64,000 nucleotides of DNA from JAODBQ01 sp047602055 (GTDB lineage: Bacteria > Actinomycetota > Acidimicrobiia > Acidimicrobiales > Ilumatobacteraceae): assembly GCA_047602055.1 (NCBI GenBank), contig JASGIG010000001.1:4650001-4714000 (forward strand), given 5' to 3'. The position numbers and the translations under genes were made by a program. Positions 1-8,384 of the stretch are shown piece by piece. Each line of letters opens with the position of its first letter. Position 1 is the stretch's first letter. The notes under the pieces are model-generated. The model was not told the origin of the DNA. It worked only from the letters and a program-made list of their open reading frames with translations, and ran no database searches.

Positions 1-840
1 CTGTTGCTGATCTTCTTGTTCTGCGCGTTGATCCAAGGGATCCTCGCCGGCCGTCCGATGGAGCTGATCAAGCGGATGGCCTTCGACACGCCGGGCGCGG
101 TCGCCGGGATCCTGTTGACGATCGCGTTCACCCAGGTCGGTGTCGACCTGGTGGATGCGATGTCCGACGGGATCTGGGGACTGACCCGACCGAAGGCGGT
201 CAACACCGTCGACGGGCTCCTGCTCGGCGCCGGCAAGCTCCCGCCCGGGTCGTTCCTGTCCCCGCTGCTGTTGTTCATCGGGATGCTGGCGATGCTGATG
301 CTGTGGATCGTGCTGTTCGTCCGTGAGGCGATGATCTACCTCGTCGTCGCCCTCGCTCCGCTGGCCTGGGCGACGAGCGTGTGGCCGGCGATCGCCTCGG
401 TGCGCCGCCGGGTGATCGAGCTGCTCGCCGCGCTCGTGTTCTCCAAGCTGGCGATCGCGATGGCGTTGGCGGTCGGCCTCGGGGCCCTGGGCAGCCTCGG
501 CACGTCCGGGCAGCCGGGCGACTCGACGATCGACAACGGTCTCGCCGAGTTCTCCACGCTCGTCGTCGGGATCGTCACGTTCGGTCTCGCCGCGTTCATG
601 CCGTTCCTCGTGATCAAGATCATCCCGATCGTCGAAGCCGCGGTCATCGCCCAAGGCATCCACTCGGCACCGCTGCGGGCGGCGCAGACCGGCCTGCAGT
701 ACACCTACTACCTCAACGGGGCGACGAGCCGTCTCGCCGGCACCGGCAAGGGCGTCGGTGGTTCCAGCCTGGTGTCGAGAACGACCGACCCCGCGACCCG
801 CCAAGTTGACCCGTCTCATACGGGTGGAGGTTCGACGTGA
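1..840 (+). CDS. Conjugation-type polytopic membrane protein (VirB6/TrbL-like), 5' truncated by the window
   Basis: The reading frame is open from the first base, so the true start lies off the left edge. The visible 279 residues are mostly hydrophobic, with several membrane-spanning stretches (roughly residues 1-15, 33-50, 85-130, 140-165, 180-215). The last 60 residues are polar and rich in Gly, Ser and Thr. The stop overlaps the GTG start of the SCO6880-type gene (GTGA), showing translational coupling. In actinobacterial conjugative elements a VirB6/TrbL-like channel protein commonly precedes such a gene, and I infer that role here. The call rests on topology and neighbours because no catalytic motif is expected. 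Confidence 0.65.
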   Translation: MLLIFLFCALIQGILAGRPMELIKRMAFDTPGAVAGILLTIAFTQVGVDLVDAMSDGIWGLTRPKAVNTVDGLLLGAGKLPPGSFLSPLLLFIGMLAMLMLWIVLFVREAMIYLVVALAPLAWATSVWPAIASVRRRVIELLAALVFSKLAIAMALAVGLGALGSLGTSGQPGDSTIDNGLAEFSTLVVGIVTFGLAAFMPFLVIKIIPIVEAAVIAQGIHSAPLRAAQTGLQYTYYLNGATSRLAGTGKGVGGSSLVSRTTDPATRQVDPSHTGGGST

Positions 841-2336
841 GCGCGTCGGTCGAGCCGCACTCGTACCGGTTCTCGCCGCTGGTGCGCTCGGGCCTGTTCG
901 GGTCGATGCCGGCGTCGCAGGTGATCGTGCTCGTGGTCGGCGGCGGCCTGTCGTTCGCTGGGATCATGCTGCGCCTGTTCCCTTGGGCGCTCCTGCCGGC
1001 GGCCGTTGCCGGTGTGGTTGCGTTCAAGCGAGTTCGCGGCTGGCCCTTGCATGAGCTGATTCCGCTGAAGCTGGCCTGGATCAGACGGCGCTCCGAACAT
1101 CGCTGGTTCCGTCCCGTCCCGCTGCTTGCGCTCGACGAGGACAAGGGCGACGACCTGCCGCCGGCCATGAGCGGCCTCGCGCTCCTTGACGTCGAGTCGG
1201 CCTGGACCGCCGCGCCCGGCCGCCTGGCCGGTGTCGGTGTCGTCCACGACCCGCGTGCAGGGTTGCTGACGGCGTCGTTGTCCGTGACCGGCGACGGCCA
1301 GTTCACGCTCACTTCCGCAGCCGTGCAAGAGACCAGGGTCGGGCTGTGGGGCGACGCGCTCGCCGCGTTCTGCCGGGAACGGGCAACGGTGAGCCGGATC
1401 ATGTGGCAGGAATGGTCCACCGCGACCGCGATCGACCTCGCGGTCCAACCCGCCGACGACGCCGCTGGGCCGGTCGCGACCGCGGCCGCTGACTACGCCG
1501 AGCTCGTCACCCACGCCGCACCGCGAGCCGTCGAGCACCAGATCCTGGTGTCGCTGACCGTCGACGTCGCCAAGGTCCCGATGCGACGCACCCGATCGAT
1601 CGACGCCACCGCCGCGGGCCTGCAGATGCTCCTCGAAGAGCTACGCCTGTTCAGCACACGCCTGGAGAGCGCCGGCCTCGCCGTCTCGGCGCCGCTCACC
1701 CCGGCCGAGATCGTCCGTGTCGTGCGCACTCGGTCGAACCCGTTCGCCGAGACCCAGCACCGTGCGCTCGCCTCGACCCTCGCCGCCGGGCTCGGCGTCA
1801 GTGCCGGCGATCTGGCCCCGATGGCCGTCGACGAGGACTGGGAACACGTCCGCGTCGATCGATCCGTGCACCGCAGCTGGTGGGTGGAGGGCTGGCCACG
1901 CGCCGAGGTCCCCGCGGTGTGGATGGACATGCTGCTCCTCGGCGGCGAGTGCACCCGAACCGTGACGGTCGTGTTCGAGCCCGTCTCACCGTCACAAGCT
2001 GCGCGGGGTGTTGACGAGGCGGCCGTCGCGCTCGAGTCCGCCGAAGCAGCCAAGTCCAAGCGCGGCTTCCGCGTGCGGGCAAGCGAACGGCGACTGCGCG
2101 AGGAGGTCGAACGCCGCGAGCACGAGCTGGTCGCCGGTCACGGCGAGCTCGCCTATTGCGGGCTCGTCGAGGTCTGCGGCGCCACCGTCGAAGCGCTCGA
2201 CGACGCGGGTGCCGACTTTGAGCAGGTCGCCGCGCACGCCGGCGTCCAGCTGCGCCCACTCGAAGGCCGCCACAGTGCCGGATGGGTGGCCGCGCTGCCG
2301 CTCGGCCGCACCCTCGCATCAAGGCGCGCCACATGA
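837..2336 (+). CDS. SCO6880-family type IV secretion/conjugation protein
   Basis: This 499-residue protein begins with a short polar segment (SYRFSPLVRSGLFGSM), then two close hydrophobic helices at about residues 29-65, followed by a long soluble domain. This is the layout of the SCO6880 family, in which a PrgI-like membrane N-terminus is joined to a VirB4-N-like domain. The family occurs in conjugation clusters of Streptomyces and relatives. No Walker motif is present; the ATPase is the next gene. It overlaps both neighbours by 4 nt (GTGA upstream, ATGA downstream), so the three genes form one translationally coupled block. It probably anchors the ATPase at the membrane. Confidence 0.8.
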   Translation: MSASVEPHSYRFSPLVRSGLFGSMPASQVIVLVVGGGLSFAGIMLRLFPWALLPAAVAGVVAFKRVRGWPLHELIPLKLAWIRRRSEHRWFRPVPLLALDEDKGDDLPPAMSGLALLDVESAWTAAPGRLAGVGVVHDPRAGLLTASLSVTGDGQFTLTSAAVQETRVGLWGDALAAFCRERATVSRIMWQEWSTATAIDLAVQPADDAAGPVATAAADYAELVTHAAPRAVEHQILVSLTVDVAKVPMRRTRSIDATAAGLQMLLEELRLFSTRLESAGLAVSAPLTPAEIVRVVRTRSNPFAETQHRALASTLAAGLGVSAGDLAPMAVDEDWEHVRVDRSVHRSWWVEGWPRAEVPAVWMDMLLLGGECTRTVTVVFEPVSPSQAARGVDEAAVALESAEAAKSKRGFRVRASERRLREEVERREHELVAGHGELAYCGLVEVCGATVEALDDAGADFEQVAAHAGVQLRPLEGRHSAGWVAALPLGRTLASRRAT

Positions 2337-3622
2337 TCCGAGGACATCGTTCCTCGGCCGGGCTGAAGCTGCCCCGCCACCGCGGAACGACGGCGAACCT
2401 GTCGTCGCTGTACCCGTGGCACACCGGGCCCGGCCCGACACGGCGTGGCCCTTACCTCGGTGTCAACGTCACCGGTGGCGGCACCGGCTGGTTCTACGAC
2501 CCGTTCGAGCTCTACGGCGGCGCGCTCACCGACTCCAACGTGCTCATCGCCGGCCGCCCCGGCAAAGGCAAGTCATCCGCCGTCAAGACGTTCCTCTATC
2601 GCGAGATCGGCGTCTACGGCCCACGCCGGTTCATCGCCATCAACGACCCCAAAGGCGAGTACCACGCGCTCGCCGACTGGCTCGGCATGCCCGTCATCAA
2701 GCTCCACCCAGGCGGCACGCTCCGGCTCAACCCGCTCGACCCGGCACCAGGCGACCGCGACGACCACGGCCTCCTCGGCCGCCAACGACTGATGATCGGC
2801 ATGCTCTCCGTCGTCCTCGAACGCCGCCTCGAACCCGCCGAAGAATCCTTCGCCGCCCAAGCCATCGCCCACCTCGCCAGCAGCGCACCACGCTTCGACC
2901 TTCGCGACCTCGCCCACGTCGTCACCAACCCACCAGGCGAGCTGCTCGCCCACGCCGAGTTCGCCCGGCTCAGCGAGATCGAGATGCGCACCATCACCAC
3001 ACCGATCGGCTTCGCCCTCGGCAAGCTCCTCGACCGCACCCTGCGCGGCATGTTCGACGGCCCCACCACCGTCTCGGTCGACTGGGCCCAAAGCCCCGGC
3101 GTCGTCATCGACCTCTCCGCCGTCTTCCAAGACCGCGAAGCCCTCCCCCTCGTGATGATGGCCGCAACCTCCTGGCTGCAATCAGCGATGACCGCCCTCG
3201 AACCCGGCCGCCGCGGCCTCCAAGTCGACGACGAAGTCTGGGCACTGCTCGCCAACGAATGGACCGTCCGCCACCTCCAAGCCCGACTCAAGCTGTGCCG
3301 GCACTGGGGGATCTGCAACATCCTCGTCTGCCACCGCCTCTCCGACCTGCGCGCCCAAGCCGCCGACGGCACCGCCGCCCAGAAGCTCGCCACCGGCCTC
3401 CTCGGCGACACCGGCACACGCATCTTCTTCCAACAAGCCTCCGATCAAGTCTCCGACGCCACCGAACTGCTCGGCCTCACCGACGAAGAAGCACGCCACC
3501 TCCCCCGCCTCGTCAAAGGACGCGCCCTGTGGCGCGTCGGCGAACACGCCGCGATCGTCCACCACGTCCTGTCCCCCGCCGAGATGGAGTTCTGCGACAC
3601 CGACCAGTCCATGGTCGCCTGA
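2333..3622 (+). CDS. VirB4/TraC-like conjugation ATPase
   Basis: The protein is 429 residues from the ATG that overlaps the preceding stop (ATGA), which is why that start is preferred. A Walker A motif GRPGKGKS lies near residue 75 and a Walker B-like segment QVDDEVWALL near residue 300. The next stretch (ICNILVCHRLSDLRAQ) resembles the sensor region of VirB4/FtsK-HerA ATPases, with an invariant-looking His-Arg. It should power DNA or protein export at the inner membrane together with the SCO6880-type partner and the VirD4 coupling protein encoded further right. The N-terminal VirB4 domain seems to reside in the neighbouring gene, a split typical of actinobacterial systems. Confidence 0.85.
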   Translation: MIRGHRSSAGLKLPRHRGTTANLSSLYPWHTGPGPTRRGPYLGVNVTGGGTGWFYDPFELYGGALTDSNVLIAGRPGKGKSSAVKTFLYREIGVYGPRRFIAINDPKGEYHALADWLGMPVIKLHPGGTLRLNPLDPAPGDRDDHGLLGRQRLMIGMLSVVLERRLEPAEESFAAQAIAHLASSAPRFDLRDLAHVVTNPPGELLAHAEFARLSEIEMRTITTPIGFALGKLLDRTLRGMFDGPTTVSVDWAQSPGVVIDLSAVFQDREALPLVMMAATSWLQSAMTALEPGRRGLQVDDEVWALLANEWTVRHLQARLKLCRHWGICNILVCHRLSDLRAQAADGTAAQKLATGLLGDTGTRIFFQQASDQVSDATELLGLTDEEARHLPRLVKGRALWRVGEHAAIVHHVLSPAEMEFCDTDQSMVA

Positions 3623-3633
3623 CGGGCCGACCG

Positions 3634-4698
3634 ATGCGCAGGTTCGATCGCGACGACGTCCTTGCTCACACCGATCTACGAGCGCTGCTCGACGAGATCA
3701 CCGGACCGGCCAGGGGATCGGGTGCCGGCGCCCGCTGGCACTGCCCGGTTCCCGACCATGACGACGTCCACCCATCGGTGACCGTGACCGTCGACCGACG
3801 CGGCGTCGAACGCTGGCGATGCTGGTCGCTCGGCCACGGCGGCACCGCCATCGACGTCCTCTACCACGCCCGCGACCTGACCTTCCGCGACGCCGTCGAC
3901 TACCTCGCCGACCGTGCCGGGATCAGCGGGGAGCCAGCTCGGACGATCCTCCGTCGCGCCACGTCACCCCGCACGGCGGTCCCATTGCAGCGCGAGGCGA
4001 CCGAGTACGTCGACGCCTGCCGCCGGCTGCTGTGGGAGCCCGCCGGTCGCCAGGTGCTCGACTACCTACGCGGCCGCGGGCTCGACGACGACGTGCTCCG
4101 CACCAACGGCGTCGGCGCCGACCCCGGACCCGGCAAGCTCCGCCGCGGGAGCGGCCTGCCCAAACAAGGACCAGGCGCAGTGTTCCCGGCGCACGACATC
4201 GACGGCCGCCTCGTCTACTTCCAAGCGCGCTACCTGCAGCCCCGGCCGAACGGCCCCAAGTACGCCAACCCCTCCGGACGCCACGGCGACAACCCGCACC
4301 ACGGCTGGACCCGACCGGTCGGACCGGCCCGGCAACCCGTCGTCATCTCCGAGGGCCTCCCAGACGCCTACGTGGCCAACGCAGCGGGCTACGACGCCAT
4401 CGCCGTCCTCGGCACCGCCAACGCCAACGAACGCCTCGTCGAACGGCTGCGCCCCGCCATCGCCAACCGCTCGGTCATCCTCGCGTTCGACGGCGACGAC
4501 GCCGGCCGCCACGCCGCCGCGCATCTCGCAGCGTTGCTGTCCGAGCGTGGCAACATGGTGGTGACCCTCCCCCTGCCGTCCGGAACCGACCTCAACAGCT
4601 GGGTCCAAGCAGCCCGCAGCGTTCCAGACCTCGGCTCACAGCGGCCCCGAGCAGTCAGTCGGCCGAGCACAGCTCCCGTTGCCCCGCCGATGCCATGA
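3634..4698 (+). CDS. Mobile-element DNA primase (CHC2 zinc finger + TOPRIM)
   Basis: The start at 3634 lies 11 nt after the ATPase stop and gives 354 residues. The N-terminus has a CHC2-type zinc finger (HCPVPDHDD, then RCWSLGHGGTAIDV). The usual fourth ligand of a CxxC pair is replaced, leaving a nearby His as a possible substitute. The centre carries a primase-like linker (GAVFPAHDIDGRLVYFQARY). The C-terminal half is a TOPRIM domain with the acidic SEGLPDA motif and the ILAFDGDDAGR metal-binding motif. It should synthesise RNA primers for element replication or for the transferred strand. There is no DnaB-binding or helicase domain, so it would depend on host helicase. Confidence 0.85.
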   Translation: MRRFDRDDVLAHTDLRALLDEITGPARGSGAGARWHCPVPDHDDVHPSVTVTVDRRGVERWRCWSLGHGGTAIDVLYHARDLTFRDAVDYLADRAGISGEPARTILRRATSPRTAVPLQREATEYVDACRRLLWEPAGRQVLDYLRGRGLDDDVLRTNGVGADPGPGKLRRGSGLPKQGPGAVFPAHDIDGRLVYFQARYLQPRPNGPKYANPSGRHGDNPHHGWTRPVGPARQPVVISEGLPDAYVANAAGYDAIAVLGTANANERLVERLRPAIANRSVILAFDGDDAGRHAAAHLAALLSERGNMVVTLPLPSGTDLNSWVQAARSVPDLGSQRPRAVSRPSTAPVAPPMP

Positions 4699-4709
4699 GG
4701 GAGGCACAC

Positions 4710-5138
4710 ATGAGCTCGTACTGGTTCACCTTCGTCGAGGAACAGACCGAAGAGGGCTCCACGGTCACCGCGATCTCGCCCGCTCGGACTGACCGACGTG
4801 GGCTCGACCGAAGTGCGCGGGCGGTGCTCGCCGCGGCCGACATTTACCGGGACGATCATCCGAACGACACGGTCGTGTTCCTCGCCGAGGTCACCCACTG
4901 GTTGGCGGACCGACACGACCTCACCTGGCCCAGTCTCGACGTCGACCTCGACGCAGCCATCACCAACATCGCCGAGTGGATCGAGGCCGTCGTCATCGAC
5001 GTCTCACCCCTCGCGCTCGTCATCGTCGCCACCGGCGGCCGCGGCATCGACCCGTCGATCGCCGCGCACCTCGAGCCGGTCCGGCGCGCGATCGACGAGA
5101 CTCTTCGCGCGCAACCAAAGAACGAACTGCTGAACTGA
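4710..5138 (+). CDS. Small hypothetical protein of the conjugation cluster
   Basis: I do not recognise this 142-residue protein. It is acidic and soluble, with no signal peptide. It has a predicted helical middle (ARAVLAAADIYRD) and a hydrophobic strand (LALVIVATGG). An ATG at 4695 overlaps the primase stop (ATGA), but the ATG at 4710 sits 7 nt after a good ribosome-binding sequence (GGGAGG), so I place the start there. It is the last gene of the plus-strand conjugation block; the next genes run on the opposite strand. A role in element maintenance is only a guess from position. Confidence 0.6.
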   Translation: MSSYWFTFVEEQTEEGSTVTAISPARTDRRGLDRSARAVLAAADIYRDDHPNDTVVFLAEVTHWLADRHDLTWPSLDVDLDAAITNIAEWIEAVVIDVSPLALVIVATGGRGIDPSIAAHLEPVRRAIDETLRAQPKNELLN

Positions 5139-5378
5139 GCAAACGCGCGGCTTGTCCGTGGGTCGGTCTCGCGCTCAACGCCCGTGTTGATGTCCCGGCC
5201 ACGCTGACACCCTCGATGTCAACAACAATGAGCCAATGGTCGCACCGGCGCTGCGGGCGACTCGGCGGTCTGCGGCAGGATGGCTCGCAGCGCCCTAATG
5301 GCGATTGGTAGACGAACAGGTGAGCGAGCAGCTGCCTCGCGGATCAATGCTCGCCGGTCTGGGCTGGTGATGCCGGGG

Positions 5379-5741
5379 CTACCGCTGGCGAGGACGAAGC
5401 GGTCCCGGTTGTTGGTCAGCCACCCAACTCGCTTTCCCAGCGGTGACCCAGAAGTGGCAGCGGCGACCGGCGTCAAACGCGTCGACCGAAGGGCGAAGCG
5501 TCGGCCGGCGGCGCCATCGGGTAGTGGAGAGCCGCCAGGCCCCGGTCTCGTCGATTCGGACCATGACGTCGTGGCCGTTGCCGCACGGGCAGGCGAATAC
5601 AGCCCATTGCTGCGGGTCGCCAAGCACGAAGAGGCGGCCCGGCGGCAGCGGGTCGGGAAGGTCGGCCCGCCGGGCGACGCGCTGGGGGCGGCCCAGGTCA
5701 GGGCGGCGCAAGCCGTGCCGTAGCCGGTCGAGGCGGTTCAT
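5379..5741 (-). CDS. DUF6527-type protein of the ubiquitin-like conjugation operon
   Basis: The 120-residue product starts at an ATG overlapping the JAB-E1 stop (ATGA). It carries the family pattern: a metal-binding-looking CPCGNGH, then AWRLS, a PTLRPS segment, and a terminal CHFWVTAGKASW. DUF6527 proteins regularly accompany multi-ubiquitin, family-E E2 and JAB/ThiF genes, but their biochemical role is not settled. Cys and His residues suggest zinc binding. As the last gene of the four-gene operon it may act as an adaptor or target-selecting component, which is inference. The assignment relies on the motif pattern and a perfect operon context. Confidence 0.75.
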   Translation of the reverse strand: MNRLDRLRHGLRRPDLGRPQRVARRADLPDPLPPGRLFVLGDPQQWAVFACPCGNGHDVMVRIDETGAWRLSTTRWRRRPTLRPSVDAFDAGRRCHFWVTAGKASWVADQQPGPLRPRQR

Positions 5742-7081
5742 CCGAGGCCGAGGCGGGGGATGGTGAAGCCCTGTCCCCAATTCGCTGGGTCCCCGCAGGT
5801 GCAGCCGGGCCGGGCTGTCGCCGTGGTGTTGCGGACCGTTCCCAGGAGGGGCTGGATGAACTGCTCGGTGTGTCGGTTCTCGCCGATGTTGAAGAGTCGG
5901 TGGAGCATCGTGGTGACGGCGTGGGCCGATGTCATGGTGGTGTAGGCGACGACGGCGGGGGCCGGTTCGTCGATGTCGGCGAGGTAGCCCTCGTCGGCGA
6001 GGGCCCGCCGCTGCGCGGGGTCGAGGTTTTCGGCCCGTGCTTTGGCGATGTCGATCCGGCCGAGGCAGAGCAGGCACGGGCTGCCGGGGGCGACGACGGT
6101 GATCCGCTCGTCGATGCCGGTGATAGCCCCGGTGTCGGCGTTGGTGCTGATGAGGACTCCCATGTCGATGACTGGGATGAGGTGGTAGTAGGCGATCCTG
6201 TTGAGCACGATCCGCGAGTAGTGCCCGTCGGTGCAGCCGAAGATGACGTCGCAGGCGGCGAGGGCGACTTCGGCCTCGGGGTTGCGCACGTTGAGGGCGA
6301 GCGGCACGTGTCGGGTGCCGAGCCCGATTGTGTCGTTGAGGCGGGCCATGGCGTCCACCTTGGGCATGTTGAGGTCGGCGGCGCCGGTGCCGTAGGTGCG
6401 CGTCGGTGTGGGCTCGGTGACGACGTCGTCGTCGATGCTGATCACCGTGCCTACGCCCAGCCGGTACAGCTGCTCGTGCGTCGGCGACCCGGTGCCGCCA
6501 GCGCCGACGACGCCGACGGTGAGCGCTTCCAGGACTGCGCGGCCCTCGGGGCCGTAGGCCCGGTCCTGGCGGTCGAAGACCGCCGAGGCCACGGCGACGT
6601 CGGGCGGCGGCTGGAACCCGAAGGCCGTCCCGGCGATCCGGACCGACTCTCTGGGCCCGAGGCGGCCCTCGACAACGCGGCGCATCGCCACCTGCGGTAG
6701 CCCGGCGGTGCCGCCGAGGACGACCGACGCGACCGTCGGGCAGCCGGTGATGCGGGCGAGCTCGGTGCCGATGGTGACATCGACTGCGTCGTCCGCATCG
6801 GAGAAGAACGCCTGGCCGCCGGGGTGGGTGTGGACGAAGACCGGCACTTCTCCAGCCCGCGCCGCCGCGGTCAATGCCGGCACCCACCCCCCGGAACGCA
6901 CCGCCAGGCGCAGTGGCTCGCGGACCTCGTAGTGCTCGTCGCCGATCCACTCGATCCCGCCGAGGAGCACGGTGTCGCCGGCGAGGCGGCCCACTGCGGT
7001 GCCAGCTGACTCGACGTCGAGGTCGAGCAGCAATCCAGCCCGGTCGAGTTCGGCCCGGGTGACGGCGAGGCCGGCGGTCAC
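5738..7081 (-). CDS. JAB/MPN deubiquitinase-like domain fused to ThiF-type E1
   Basis: The GTG at 7081 overlaps the E2 stop (GTGA) and gives 447 residues. Residues 1-150 form a JAMM metalloprotease domain with FVHTHPGGQAFFSDADD (H84, H86 and D95 or D98 as zinc ligands). The C-terminal two thirds are an E1-like adenylation domain with the nucleotide loop VVGAGGTGSP (about 191-200). A following acidic strand ISIDDDVV, and Cys pairs PCLLC and GCTCG, probably bind structural zinc. One polypeptide would therefore both activate the ubiquitin-like protein and cleave its conjugates or precursors. It lies between the E2 and DUF6527 genes in a tightly coupled operon. Confidence 0.9.
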   Translation of the reverse strand: MTAGLAVTRAELDRAGLLLDLDVESAGTAVGRLAGDTVLLGGIEWIGDEHYEVREPLRLAVRSGGWVPALTAAARAGEVPVFVHTHPGGQAFFSDADDAVDVTIGTELARITGCPTVASVVLGGTAGLPQVAMRRVVEGRLGPRESVRIAGTAFGFQPPPDVAVASAVFDRQDRAYGPEGRAVLEALTVGVVGAGGTGSPTHEQLYRLGVGTVISIDDDVVTEPTPTRTYGTGAADLNMPKVDAMARLNDTIGLGTRHVPLALNVRNPEAEVALAACDVIFGCTDGHYSRIVLNRIAYYHLIPVIDMGVLISTNADTGAITGIDERITVVAPGSPCLLCLGRIDIAKARAENLDPAQRRALADEGYLADIDEPAPAVVAYTTMTSAHAVTTMLHRLFNIGENRHTEQFIQPLLGTVRNTTATARPGCTCGDPANWGQGFTIPRLGLG

Positions 7082-7470
7082 GCCGCCGCCTGGGCTGCCG
7101 TGCCGGCCTGGGCGAGGGCCTGGTGGATGTAGGCGAGGTAGGTGGCGAGGTTGTCGATGCCCGGGCGCCAGTCGTTGCCGATGTGGCGGCTCCACCGCTG
7201 CCAGGTCCGACCGTCCTCGCTGTGCTGGCCCTCGGTACCAGGAATGACGCGACCGGCGGTGCCGGTCACGGCGGGGAAGCACCAGAACATGTCAGGGCCC
7301 ACGTCGGCGAAGCCGGGCGGCAGGACTATCAGGACGTCGGTCGTCGGCGGCTCGAGGCCGGCGGGGAGAGCGACGTCCTGGAGGACGAGGTGAGTCCCGT
7401 CACCGTGGTCGGTGACCCGGTAGGCGATGCCGCGCTCCGCCAGCCAGGTCTGGTCCTGGGGCCGCAGCAT
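7078..7470 (-). CDS. Prokaryotic E2-like protein, family E
   Basis: This 130-residue protein has the pattern of the prokaryotic E2 family E: LPPGFADVGPDMFWCFP in the middle and WQRWSRHIGNDWRPGID near the C-terminus, ending in a helix. The only cysteine in the protein lies in the MFWCFP segment (near residue 64) and is the sole candidate for a thioester site. Its ATG shares one base with the stop of the ubiquitin-like gene (TGATG), and its stop overlaps the E1 start. It should accept the activated ubiquitin-like protein from the E1 encoded next. No RING-like E3 gene is visible nearby. Confidence 0.85.
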   Translation of the reverse strand: MLRPQDQTWLAERGIAYRVTDHGDGTHLVLQDVALPAGLEPPTTDVLIVLPPGFADVGPDMFWCFPAVTGTAGRVIPGTEGQHSEDGRTWQRWSRHIGNDWRPGIDNLATYLAYIHQALAQAGTAAQAAA

Positions 7471-7931
7471 CAGGACCGGCCCGGCGCGATGAGGGCGGGC
7501 ACCGAGTAGAAGACGGCGCCCTTGATGAGGGTGACCTCCTCCTCGTCGGTGATCCTCTCGTCGGGAGCGCCGGCGATCTCGCGAAACAGGTCCCGTGTTG
7601 CCGGGATCGGCGGGTTGACCAGCCGGCGGAGGATGGCGCCGGTCACCGACTGGTTCTCCGAGACCACCGGGGTGCCGTCGATGACGATGTCCATGTGCTT
7701 GGGGTGGGCGCCGTCGGGGCCGACGCTGAAGAGCACGAGGTTCTCGACGGCCTCGATCGTGCCGTCGTTGGCGACGGGGACATCAGCGCCGCCGGGGACG
7801 TCGATCCAGAGTGTGTGGTCGTGAGGCACCGGCGGGGTTGCCAGCACCTTGATGTCCGCGACCGGGTGGATCCCAGCGGTGATGCGGATCCTGTCCTCGT
7901 TGAGCTTGATCCTGACCTTCGGTGCAGCCAC
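7470..7931 (-). CDS. Multi-ubiquitin-domain protein (two ubiquitin-like repeats)
   Basis: I start the gene at the GTG at 7931 because AAAGGACG lies just upstream; this gives 153 residues. The protein contains two ubiquitin-like beta-grasp repeats, about residues 8-70 and 78-146. Each ends in a similar strand (LVLFSVGP and AVFYSVPA). The tail ends PGRS rather than the Gly-Gly of eukaryotic ubiquitin, so any processing site differs or lies inside. Multi-ubiquitin proteins of this type are the conjugated or polymer-forming substrate of E1/E2/JAB operons thought to act in phage defence. It is the first gene of the operon, and the upstream palindrome at 8022-8058 probably controls it. Confidence 0.85.
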   Translation of the reverse strand: MAAPKVRIKLNEDRIRITAGIHPVADIKVLATPPVPHDHTLWIDVPGGADVPVANDGTIEAVENLVLFSVGPDGAHPKHMDIVIDGTPVVSENQSVTGAILRRLVNPPIPATRDLFREIAGAPDERITDEEEVTLIKGAVFYSVPALIAPGRS

Positions 7932-8021
7932 GGGCCGTCCTTTCGTTTCGGGGGATGGCGGCCTTCCAGGGCTCCGGTGCGTAGCATCTCTCACACCTGT
8001 GGCCCTGACGAAACCATCCTT

Positions 8022-8058
8022 ACCTATCAGGCGATTCAAAGTTCTTTACCTGATAGGT
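8022..8058. promoter_or_regulatory. Palindromic operator between the ubiquitin-like operon and the toxin/HTH-ImmA pair
   Basis: Two 10-bp arms, ACCTATCAGG (8022-8031) and CCTGATAGGT (8049-8058), are perfect inverted repeats, extending to 11 of 12 bp. They are separated by 17 bp, so their centres are about 27 bp apart. The site sits in the 159-bp divergent region between the multi-ubiquitin gene (minus) and the HigB-like gene (plus). It is a good candidate for binding by the HTH protein encoded at 8381, which would then control both operons. Confidence 0.65.
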
Positions 8059-8090
8059 GAAAAGCCTACACGACTCGGAGCCCGGCGCGC

Positions 8091-8384
8091 GTGAACATCC
8101 GCTTCACCGATGCCGACCTCCGTCGTCGCTGCAACAGCGCCGCAGCGACCGAGAAGACCTGGGGTCCAGCCGCGAGCGATGTCCGCACCTCCCTGTGCGT
8201 CCTCGCCGTGTGCCCGACCGCCACCGCCTACAAGCGCCACCCGCACGTCACCAGTGAAGGAGACAAGACTGTGTACAAAGGCCGCGTTGCCGATGTGATC
8301 CTTGATCTCACCGAAGACCCAGGGCCGCCGCCCGAAGTCGTGGTCGAAGCGATCGACATCCGGGCCCAGCGGTACACGCCATGA
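8091..8384 (+). CDS. HigB/RelE-like toxin
   Basis: The 97-residue product begins with MNIRFTDADLRRRCNS and continues ATEKTWGP. This matches the N-terminal pattern of actinobacterial RelE/HigB-like killer proteins, which are mRNA-cleaving ribosome-dependent toxins. The middle (RVADVILDL) corresponds to the core beta strands, and the protein is a little short for the family. Its stop overlaps the ATG of the HTH-ImmA gene (ATGA), the toxin-before-antitoxin order of higBA modules. The start is a GTG with no clear Shine-Dalgarno sequence. The toxin call is by pattern and context; the catalytic residues are not obvious. Confidence 0.6.
   Translation: MNIRFTDADLRRRCNSAAATEKTWGPAASDVRTSLCVLAVCPTATAYKRHPHVTSEGDKTVYKGRVADVILDLTEDPGPPPEVVVEAIDIRAQRYTP

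Noticed and set aside
5142..5378. Possible small gene or transposase remnant between the conjugation block and DUF6527
   Set aside because: The minus-strand frame has no recognisable motif or start signal; nothing could be supported in this 240-bp gap.
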